Assembly (NCBI RefSeq): GCF_002506515.1
Contig: NZ_DAXS01000067.1
Coordinates: forward strand, 11,049-18,237
DNA: 7,189 nt
Source: Caldivirga sp. UBA161
GTDB lineage: Archaea; Thermoproteota; Thermoprotei; Thermoproteales; Thermocladiaceae
Reading direction: 5' to 3'
In this document: piece by piece, positions 1 to 5,028 of the stretch
Numbering within the stretch: the first letter of the stretch is position 1
How the letters are laid out: each line of letters starts with the position of its first letter
Notes under the pieces: generated by a model
What the model saw: only the letters and a program-made list of their open reading frames with translations
Databases searched by the model: none
Told to the model about the DNA's origin: nothing
Position numbers and translations under genes: made by a program

Positions 1-2
1 AA

Positions 3-24
3 AGGGCGAGGCTTTCAGTTGTAA
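3..24 (-). repeat. Copy 1 of a 22-bp repeat, candidate IS200/IS605-type left end
   Basis: This 22-bp stretch matches 3691-3712 at 19 of 22 positions, sharing the core GCTTTYAGTTGTAA. Similarity stops just after GTAA in both places. Read on the minus strand, each copy begins with TTAC followed by AACT, then AAAGCC and GC-rich sequence. IS200/IS605 elements insert 3' of a short fixed tetra- or pentanucleotide that stays outside the left end, so the TTAC/AACT junction is a plausible boundary. The element itself would run left, out of the window. The match is seen directly; the transposon assignment is inferred. Confidence 0.5.
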
Positions 25-137
25 CTCATGAGGCCTCAGGGAACCCTCGCCCCTTTAAGGTGGGGAGGGGGTCAGATAAGGTAATAAGCCTCATTCAGCA
101 TAATGTAAAGTTGAAGCCGCCCCCACTGTTAACATAG
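3..137 (+). CDS. Possible 3' end of a gene entering from upstream, perhaps a TnpB (IS605 OrfB) tail
   Basis: One plus-strand frame is open from the window edge to a TAG at 135-137, giving 44 residues. It includes THEASGNPRPFKVGRGSDK, a basic, Pro/Arg-rich stretch. The tails of archaeal TnpB proteins are often like this where the gene runs into the right-end hairpin of the transposon, and here the residues NPRPFKVGRG are encoded by the hairpin at 43-72. A 44-codon open run at an edge can occur by chance, and no TnpB catalytic or zinc-ribbon residues are inside the window, so this is a weak call. Alternatively the stretch is non-coding transposon terminus. Confidence 0.25.
   Translation, partial: RARLSVVTHEASGNPRPFKVGRGSDKVISLIQHNVKLKPPPLLT
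43..75 (+). repeat. GC-rich hairpin with G-rich tail, candidate IS200/IS605-type right end
   Basis: Positions 44-53 pair with 62-71 (nine pairs including one G-T, one G/A mismatch) and 43 pairs with 72, around an 8-nt loop. A G-rich tail and TCAG (72-75) follow. An imperfect relative lies on the minus strand near 3361-3385: CCCC, an AAGG loop, then a G-rich tail. Right ends of IS200/IS605 elements carry such hairpins, which also form part of the TnpB guide RNA. The same bases 45-52 can instead pair perfectly with GGGCGAGG at 4-11, so two mutually exclusive stems exist. Confidence 0.4.
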
Positions 138-200
138 ATGGTGCTAGAGGCTTAATTTCAACAGTGATTATTCTTAGGCTTAGGTGTTTTCATTACTGAT

Positions 201-222
201 GTGAAATAATTAATAAATATAT
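201..222 (+). promoter_or_regulatory. Archaeal promoter (BRE/TATA) for dsrMK
   Basis: A purine-rich BRE-like GTGAAAT (201-207) is followed by an A/T-only run, AATTAATAAATATATA (208-223). Transcription would start near 238-247, giving dsrM a leader of about 75-80 nt. That is unusual beside the leaderless promoters elsewhere in the window and fits the presence of a Shine-Dalgarno at 307-314. No other comparably AT-rich box lies nearer the dsrM start, apart from a weak CCAATATTC at 272-280. Confidence 0.55.
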
Positions 223-241
223 ACGGTAATGGTTAAGGCGC

Positions 242-340
242 ATGGTATACCTTAAGGGCCTAATAGCAGTACCAATATTCCCTAGGCATGCAGTAAGCAG
301 CTTAATGAAGGTGAACACGTATGTTAACTCAACTACTTAG
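242..340 (+). CDS. Possible 32-codon leader ORF overlapping the start of dsrM
   Basis: An ATG at 242 lies 20-30 bp after the TATA box, which suits leaderless translation. It opens a 32-codon frame ending at TAG 338-340, so it overlaps the first 20 bases of dsrM in another frame. The peptide starts MVYLKGLIAVPIFPRH: hydrophobic with a few basic residues and no recognised motif. Ribosomes leaving this ORF would stop just past the dsrM start and could re-initiate using the Shine-Dalgarno at 307-314. No homology is known to me, and a 32-codon ORF may be chance. Confidence 0.25.
   Translation: MVYLKGLIAVPIFPRHAVSSLMKVNTYVNSTT
307..314 (+). promoter_or_regulatory. Ribosome binding site of dsrM
   Basis: GAAGGTGA contains AGGTGA, complementary to the archaeal 16S 3' end, and ends 6 nt before the ATG at 321. 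The in-frame TGA at 312-314 inside the site excludes any longer upstream start. Confidence 0.7.
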
Positions 341-1244
341 ACTTACAGCGTATGCTGCAGTATTAATATTCATAGCTGGTATTGCGTATAGGTGGCGTAA
401 ATGGTCATCAATGCCCACCCACTTAAGGTGGGAGCTTTACCCAGTTCCTCATGAGCCGCCAGTTAAGGTAAGGTATGGTGGAGGATACTTAGAGGAGGAA
501 CTTTGGTGGTCTAAGGAAAGAACAGCATCAGTGATTGGGGAACTTAAGGAACTGCTCAGTGAAATGTTGTTCATAAAGAGGATTTACAATAATAATAAGA
601 GGCTCTGGGCCCTCACCTACCCATTTCACCTAGGAATATACTTAATACTAGTCTGGTTCCTACTAATACTCCTAGGGGCAGTTACTGAAGCGTACGCTCA
701 CATACTGGTGCCGTCAAGTAATGCATGGTCTATCTTCCTATACTACACTACTGCAGTAGTGGGTGTGGCTGGTGCATTACTAGCCGTGGCTGGGGGTATT
801 GGATTACTGATTAGGAGGCTTACAAGCCCTGTCCTAAGGGATTACACGACTATCCCAGACTACTTTAACCTACTCATTGTACTACTGGCTTTAACAACGG
901 GCTTAGCCTCATGGTTTAATGACCCGTTCTTCAACTACGCTAGGGCCTTCGCATTGAGCCTAGTTAATCCATTAGTGAACCCACCACCGTTAAATGCAGT
1001 AATACTAATTCACGTTACAGTGCTTCAACTACTTGTAGCCTACATACCCTTCTCCAAGATAACCCACTTCATTGGCAAATACTTCACATACCATAGGGTT
1101 CTTTGGGATGATGAGCCAGGCTCCAGTGGGTTGAACCGTAGGGTTGGGGAATTGATGCAGCTTAAGATGCCTTGGAATGCACCCCACATTAAGCCTAATG
1201 AGTCGTGGGAAGACAATGCAGAGGTGATTACTAATGAAGGGTGA
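321..1244 (+). CDS. dsrM: DsrM-like membrane cytochrome b subunit (NarI/HdrE family)
   Basis: This 307-residue integral membrane protein is the quinol-facing, heme b-carrying subunit of a DsrMK-type complex. In known systems it passes electrons from menaquinol to the iron-sulfur subunit. Five membrane segments are visible: about 5-25, 98-128, 135-165, 180-200 and 224-247. A hydrophilic cytoplasmic stretch (26-95) lies between the first and second, as in DsrM. Candidate heme-ligand histidines are H103, H127, H231, H249 and H258. The region PFSKITHFIGKYFTYHR followed by WDDEP is typical of the end of the NarI/DsrM/HmeC core, and the WNAPHI tail also recurs in DsrM. The ATG at 321 is fixed by a Shine-Dalgarno 6 nt upstream and a preceding in-frame TGA. 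The last 11 bases overlap dsrK, so the two are co-translated. An HdrE- or Hme-type subunit is the alternative name for the same fold. Confidence 0.8.
   Translation: MLTQLLRLTAYAAVLIFIAGIAYRWRKWSSMPTHLRWELYPVPHEPPVKVRYGGGYLEEELWWSKERTASVIGELKELLSEMLFIKRIYNNNKRLWALTYPFHLGIYLILVWFLLILLGAVTEAYAHILVPSSNAWSIFLYYTTAVVGVAGALLAVAGGIGLLIRRLTSPVLRDYTTIPDYFNLLIVLLALTTGLASWFNDPFFNYARAFALSLVNPLVNPPPLNAVILIHVTVLQLLVAYIPFSKITHFIGKYFTYHRVLWDDEPGSSGLNRRVGELMQLKMPWNAPHIKPNESWEDNAEVITNEG
1221..1228 (+). promoter_or_regulatory. Strong Shine-Dalgarno of dsrK inside the dsrM 3' end
   Basis: GAGGTGAT is a perfect 8-base complement to the archaeal 16S 3' end and sits 5 nt before the ATG at 1234. It decides the dsrK start and shows translational coupling with dsrM, whose stop (1242-1244) lies after the dsrK start. 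Confidence 0.85.
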
Positions 1245-2829
1245 GGAGGGGGTTAGGATAGGGGATATAGGGAGGCGGGAGGGTAGGTTAATTAAGATAA
1301 GCCTAAGTGACTTAATGCCCTTACCCTCACCTTACGATAAGCCTGAACTGGAACCCGCATTAACTGAACCTAAGCCTGAGTGGTCCAGCAACTACGTAAC
1401 TGAACTTGATGGGTACGTGGCCATTGACGTACCTTGGAAACCCAAGGGTAGGGAAGAGGAGGAGAAGCTTATTGAGAAGTTCCTGGAGGGTTTAAGGAAA
1501 CTGACCTCAAGGGAAGGTAACTGGACATTTCTACAACCACTACTCCTCTCACTGGATTACTGCGCAAAGTGCCAGAACTGCGCCGAAGCTTGCCCAATAT
1601 ACGTGGCCAGTGGGAGGAAGGATGCCTATAGGCCAACGTATAGGTCTGAGGTGCTTAGGAGGATTTACGATAAGTACATTCTTAAGAAGCCTGGAGTTAA
1701 TATTGAGCTTAATGCACGTACAATTCTTAGGCTTGGTGAATTGGCTTATAGGTGCACATTATGTAGGAGGTGTGTTCAAGCCTGCCCATTGGGTATTGAT
1801 AATGGGTTAATAGCCCATGAGATAAGGAAACTCCTAAGCATGGAGATGGGTATCGCACCCACTGCACTCCATGAGAAGGGTACTGTGCTTCAGCTTAAGA
1901 CAGGGTCCTCAACGGGCATGAACCCAAAGGCATTCATGAATATGGTTAACTTCATGGAGGACCTAATATATGAAAAGCTTGGTAGGAAGATTAAAATACC
2001 TGTTGACGAGAAGGGTGCTGACGTATTGCTAATTCATAATGCTGGTGAATATATTTCATGGCCTGAGAACCCAGCAGCCTACGCTATAATACTTGAGGAG
2101 GCTGGGGTTAGTTGGACTCTTAGTAGTGAATTAGTGGGTTATGATGCAGTTAATTACGGTGTATGGTATGATGATGCTCAATTAGCTAGAATAGCCATGA
2201 GGCATATTGAGGTTGCCAGGAAGCTTGAGGTTAAGAGGATTATTATTGGTGAATGCGGGCATGCCACTAAGGCCCTGCTTGTGGTTGCTGATAGGCTACT
2301 TAAGGATGACTATAGAATACCTAGGGAAAGTGTGTTACCAATGCTTAAGAATATTGTTGAAAGTGGTAAACTTAACCTTGACCCAAGTAGGAACAACTTC
2401 CCAGTAACCCTACATGACCCATGCAATATAGTTAGGTTAGCAGGCATAGTTGAGCCGCAGAGGGTAATCTTAAGGAGGATTGCACCCATGTTTAGGGAAA
2501 TGGAACCCCACGGCGTCCACAATTACTGCTGTGGCGGTGGCAGTGGCTTCGCTATAATGAATTCACTCAACTTCCCTGAATGGAGGATTAAGGTTGCCTC
2601 AAGGATGAAGTTTAAGCAAATTCTCGAAGCCTTCAAGGACGCCATTGACCCAAGTATTCCAAAGTACGTGTGTGCACCATGCTCCAACTGTAAGGGCGAG
2701 TTAAGGGATTTACTAACCCACTATAGGGCCACTGAGCTTTATAATATTCACTACGGTGGTTTAGCTGAATTAGTGGTTAACGCCATGGTTGACTTGAAGG
2801 AACCCTACGTGGACTTCACGGCTCAGTAG
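1234..2829 (+). CDS. dsrK: DsrK-like iron-sulfur/CCG-domain subunit (HdrD family)
   Basis: This 531-residue cytoplasmic catalytic subunit is the partner of DsrM. In known Dsr systems DsrK takes electrons from the cytochrome b subunit and reduces the DsrC trisulfide made by sulfite reductase. Two ferredoxin-type [4Fe-4S] motifs are present: C110/C113/C116/C120 and C174/C177/C180/C184. Further on lie a degenerate first CCG half (GECGHA, C341) and a full C-terminal CCG set: C397 (HDPCN), C432-C433 (YCCGGGSG), and C480/C483 with C486 (CAPCSNCK). The CCG set would bind a non-cubane [4Fe-4S] cluster. Length fits DsrK. There is no signal peptide or membrane helix, so attachment is through DsrM. The gap between the CC pair and the last CXXC is 46 residues, longer than the 35-36 usual in HdrB. 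HdrD of a heterodisulfide reductase is the alternative, but the CAPCSNCK ending and the pairing with DsrM favour DsrK. Confidence 0.82.
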   Translation: MKGEEGVRIGDIGRREGRLIKISLSDLMPLPSPYDKPELEPALTEPKPEWSSNYVTELDGYVAIDVPWKPKGREEEEKLIEKFLEGLRKLTSREGNWTFLQPLLLSLDYCAKCQNCAEACPIYVASGRKDAYRPTYRSEVLRRIYDKYILKKPGVNIELNARTILRLGELAYRCTLCRRCVQACPLGIDNGLIAHEIRKLLSMEMGIAPTALHEKGTVLQLKTGSSTGMNPKAFMNMVNFMEDLIYEKLGRKIKIPVDEKGADVLLIHNAGEYISWPENPAAYAIILEEAGVSWTLSSELVGYDAVNYGVWYDDAQLARIAMRHIEVARKLEVKRIIIGECGHATKALLVVADRLLKDDYRIPRESVLPMLKNIVESGKLNLDPSRNNFPVTLHDPCNIVRLAGIVEPQRVILRRIAPMFREMEPHGVHNYCCGGGSGFAIMNSLNFPEWRIKVASRMKFKQILEAFKDAIDPSIPKYVCAPCSNCKGELRDLLTHYRATELYNIHYGGLAELVVNAMVDLKEPYVDFTAQ

Positions 2830-2832
2830 TGG

Positions 2833-3321
2833 TTACTGCTCATAAATCATTACCTTCCTCACCCATGGCTCACTACTAAGGGAATTAAGAAGGCTAGTTA
2901 ACTCCCTACTCCTTAGTTTAAGGGTTAATTCAGGTTTTTGTGAACCATACCTATACACGTAAACTAAGCCACTTCTAACATAGACTATAATTGACCAAAC
3001 TTGAATAATGGGTATTGTTACGGCTTGCCAATCAACCCTAGGCCTACTTAGCCTCACCGCAATTAAAATAATCACTGAAACTATGAAACCACCTAGCAGT
3101 ACATAATATGGTTCATACTGGTAGTGTAGCGCCGCATTCTGATACATTACTATGGCGTAGGCTATTGAACCTACTACAAGCATAATGCTAATCACTATGC
3201 CCGGAATGAAGAGGTGCCTATACCACTTGTGGATACTCGTTATATCCCTATACGCAACCCCGGATTCCGTGAAAGCAACCAGCATCCTTCTACCGTTAAT
3301 ATCGTAAGCCTCAATTATCAT
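2833..3321 (-). CDS. Unrecognised two-helix membrane protein
   Basis: This 162-residue protein belongs to no family I recognise. It has an N-terminal soluble stretch (1-35) with alternating hydrophobic residues suggesting beta strands, a membrane helix at about 36-59, a short loop (60-71) rich in Tyr and Gln, a second helix at 72-91, and a 70-residue C-terminal domain. Basic residues before helix 1 (HKWYRH) and after helix 2 (RLSRPR) place both termini in the cytoplasm. There are no cysteines and no catalytic motif. The start is firm: a TAG codon directly precedes the ATG. No Shine-Dalgarno is visible, so the mRNA is probably leaderless. Its stop lies 3 bp from the dsrK stop (convergent), so the transcripts must overlap at their 3' ends. 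A membrane-anchored accessory or PH-like protein is possible but not supported by a motif. Confidence 0.75.
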   Translation of the reverse strand: MIIEAYDINGRRMLVAFTESGVAYRDITSIHKWYRHLFIPGIVISIMLVVGSIAYAIVMYQNAALHYQYEPYYVLLGGFIVSVIILIAVRLSRPRVDWQAVTIPIIQVWSIIVYVRSGLVYVYRYGSQKPELTLKLRSRELTSLLNSLSSEPWVRKVMIYEQ

Positions 3322-3345
3322 CTATAAAGTCCCCAGAGCCTAATT

Positions 3346-3360
3346 CTAAAGCATTAAATG
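3346..3360 (-). promoter_or_regulatory. Weak TATA-like element for the 2833-3321 gene
   Basis: On the minus strand CATTTAATGCTTTAG runs from 3360 to 3346, about 25-39 nt ahead of the ATG. It is compatible with a leaderless transcript. The element begins right at the edge of the candidate transposon remnant, so the insertion may have supplied or displaced part of the promoter. Confidence 0.35.
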
Positions 3361-3712
3361 TATAGCCCTCTTCCCGCCTTATGGGGTTGTTTTGCGGCTT
3401 ACTGCACTCATCCTCACTACTAGTGGCCTTTAGCTACCCTACTCTGCTCGTAGTGGTGGGCCATGGGCTGGGCCTTCAACCCATCACCCTCTTTAGGCTT
3501 GGGAATATGCACCTTAACACACCTACCACAAGCTGAGATTTAAACCAACCCAACCTCAAAAAGCGAAGCTTACCCTTCTTTATCATGCCTAATCACGTTC
3601 ACGCTTCTACTCCATGCCTACCGAGGCCCTCATAATAACATACAAGAGGGTACTGGGCTTAAATGCTTCATCCACTACCCTCAACCCTTCAGGGCAGGGC
3701 TTTTAGTTGTAA
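3361..3712 (-). mobile_element. Probable decayed or miniature IS200/IS605-type element (non-coding remnant)
   Basis: No intact gene lies here. The right edge (3691-3712) repeats positions 3-24 at 19 of 22 bases, with the boundary at TTAC on the minus strand. The left edge (minus strand, toward 3361) has CCCC, an AAGG-containing loop and a G-rich tail like 43-72. The interior is G+C-rich and C-rich on the plus strand, unlike neighbouring spacers. On the minus strand one frame reads MIKKGKLRFLRLGWFKSQLV, then hits a TGA and a TAG before ending NNPIRREEGY over the terminal hairpin. This resembles a broken TnpB, with a PKLG-like middle and a basic tail, but a full tnpB needs about 1.2 kb and only 350 bp exist. 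No RuvC residues are identifiable. It could equally be a small unrelated structured element. Confidence 0.4.
3691..3712 (-). repeat. Copy 2 of the 22-bp repeat, candidate left end of the remnant element
   Basis: It matches 3-24 at 19 of 22 bases, with differences only at 3696, 3697 and 3704. Immediately beside it, CCCTTCAGGG (3685-3694) is self-complementary. Outside GTAA (3709-3712) the two copies no longer resemble each other: here an A/T-only ATAATAAT follows, whereas copy 1 is followed by CTCATGAG. Confidence 0.55.
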
Positions 3713-3808
3713 ATAATAATGTACCTTAATGTTATTTACTCATCCTGCATTAGAAACACTCGGTTAAGGTGAGGCCCAGGATAAATAAATATTAGATCGA
3801 TGAATATG

Positions 3809-4822
3809 CTAACCTGAGATTAAGGTAACCTTATTTAACCCATTAACCTTATCCACGCGTACAATACCCATATCCTTAAGCTTCATAACATGGCGCCAGA
3901 GGGTTGTCTTAGGTATATTAGTTAACTGCTGTAGTTGAGACTGGTAGAGTGAACCACCATACTGCCTTAAGGTACTTATAATTAACTTATCAACCTCATC
4001 TAAGTTATACTGCTCAAAGGCCTCAAGAGCCCTGCGCCTACTCATGAAGACGACGACAGAAACCACCACTATTAGAATGACTGCAACCACTATGTAAAGT
4101 GGAGTAACATTACTCCTAGTTACTGGTGCCGTTGATTGGCTAATGGATTGCTGTGAAGAAGCCGCAGTTACAGTCGTCGTAGTCGTTGTAATACTTGAAC
4201 TGGAAGAAATTGCGATCTGTGTAGTAGTTGATGTAGATGTGGCTGAGGTAGTGCTACTAGCGCTGGTAGTGGTACTAGTTGTGGTTCCCACCACGGCTGT
4301 TGCTGTGGAGGTGGACGTGGTGGTTGTAGTGGATGTGGTGCTGGTGCTTATTGTAGATGTTGCGGTTAATAGGCTCCTTGGCACGTAGGTATACTGAATA
4401 GTGTAATTGCCTGGTTGAAGAACCACAATTAGGGTTGAACCATTAACCACACTATAGTGGATTATACTAATGGGTAAATTAAATGGTATTATGAAGGGTG
4501 GGAAAACTATCATTATATTCTCAGCCGATTCTATGTTAAATGAGTATAATAGGGATTTAGCATTAAAGGTGTAGTTACCATAATACACTATTGATATATA
4601 GCCACCGCCAAACGCGAATATGCTTAAGATATTACCTGGGTATAGGCTAATTGGTACAAGTGAGCCTGTTGAATCATTAATAGCCTCAATGGTATCAGGA
4701 ATAGGTACCACAGGTAAGGTTACATTAATAATAGTGGTATTTTGCGGAATGTATATAGTATAGTTAACAAACGGCACTCCACCGGCTTTAAACAACACTA
4801 ACAGTAACAATCCTATTACCAT
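3809..4822 (-). CDS. Membrane-anchored winged-helix transcription regulator with glycosylated extracellular domain
   Basis: This 337-residue one-component regulator has an outside sensing part and an inside DNA-binding part. In order: an N-terminal hydrophobic signal/anchor (1-18); an extracellular beta-rich domain (about 19-150) with many N-X-S/T sequons (for example N20, N28, N33, N49, N83, N127, N139); a Ser/Thr-rich stalk (151-235); a membrane helix (241-260) followed by SRRR as stop-transfer; and a cytoplasmic winged helix-turn-helix (about 270-337). The last reads LIISTLRQYGGSLYQSQL, then NIPKTTLWRHVMKL as recognition helix and a short wing. It resembles the MarR-like HTH found at the C-terminus of many archaeal membrane regulators. 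The start is supported by an in-frame TAA two codons upstream and a TATA box at -25 to -34, so the mRNA is leaderless. The gene is divergent from the binding-protein gene at 5029. Target and ligand are unknown; control of itself and its divergent neighbour is inferred. Confidence 0.8.
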   Translation of the reverse strand: MVIGLLLLVLFKAGGVPFVNYTIYIPQNTTIINVTLPVVPIPDTIEAINDSTGSLVPISLYPGNILSIFAFGGGYISIVYYGNYTFNAKSLLYSFNIESAENIMIVFPPFIIPFNLPISIIHYSVVNGSTLIVVLQPGNYTIQYTYVPRSLLTATSTISTSTTSTTTTTSTSTATAVVGTTTSTTTSASSTTSATSTSTTTQIAISSSSSITTTTTTVTAASSQQSISQSTAPVTRSNVTPLYIVVAVILIVVVSVVVFMSRRRALEAFEQYNLDEVDKLIISTLRQYGGSLYQSQLQQLTNIPKTTLWRHVMKLKDMGIVRVDKVNGLNKVTLISG

Positions 4823-4846
4823 ATGTTATCGCAATAAGGCATGCTA

Positions 4847-4856
4847 CTTAATAAAG
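4847..4856 (-). promoter_or_regulatory. TATA box of the membrane regulator gene
   Basis: On the minus strand CTTTATTAAG is centred about 29-30 nt before the ATG at 4822. Transcription would begin at or within a few bases of the start codon, and there is no Shine-Dalgarno, so the transcript is leaderless. Confidence 0.65.
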
Positions 4857-4931
4857 ATTACTCTTCACCTTAATTGCGCATTACCTTTCCTTCAGGCGCT
4901 GTTACACATTAACCTATAAATGTAGTAAAGA

Positions 4932-4942
4932 GGCTATAAGCC
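4932..4942. promoter_or_regulatory. Short dyad in the divergent intergenic region, possible operator
   Basis: GGCTATAAGCC has perfect 4-bp arms around a 3-bp centre. It stands between the two divergent promoters, about 80 bp from the regulator TATA box and 60 bp from the binding-protein TATA box. An 11-bp dyad can occur by chance; its only support is location. The rest of the 206-bp spacer is AT-rich and includes two copies of ATAATTT (4948 and 4971), 23 bp apart. Confidence 0.2.
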
Positions 4943-4989
4943 AAATCATAATTTATTCCTATACCATATAATAATTTTTATGCTAATTA

Positions 4990-5006
4990 GGAAAATCTTT
5001 TTAAAC
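4990..5006 (+). promoter_or_regulatory. Strong BRE/TATA promoter of the substrate-binding protein gene
   Basis: GGAAAAT (4990-4996) is a good BRE and is followed by CTTTTTAAAC (4997-5006), a near-consensus crenarchaeal TATA box centred 27 nt before the ATG at 5029. The transcript should start at or next to the start codon, hence be leaderless. This is the best promoter in the window. Confidence 0.8.
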
Positions 5007-5028
5007 CCAAGCCAATATAATGTAGACT

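Noticed and set aside
11..34. CRISPR-like repeat: on the minus strand the segment ends ACAACTGAAAG, similar to crenarchaeal repeat ends
   Set aside because: Only one copy is present here with no regular spacing; the second related copy is 3.7 kb away and better explained as a transposon end.
1..56. C/D box or H/ACA guide RNA in the hairpin at the window start
   Set aside because: CTGA occurs on the minus strand but there is no RTGATGA box C, and the loop is too short for an H/ACA pocket with a K-turn.
1610..2522. Short ORFs of 66-70 codons on both strands (1610-1810, 2207-2407, 2310-2522)
   Set aside because: All lie inside dsrK, whose cysteine motifs are in the main frame; none has its own promoter or Shine-Dalgarno.
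3381..3536. Plus-strand 51-codon ORF in the remnant region
   Set aside because: It starts inside the candidate terminal hairpin, has no promoter or Shine-Dalgarno, and its hydrophobic composition looks like antisense of a basic minus-strand frame.
4143..4388. Plus-strand ORF coding an almost pure Val/Ala/Asp protein
   Set aside because: It is the antisense of the Ser/Thr-rich stalk of the regulator; its composition follows from reading ACN/TCN codons backwards.
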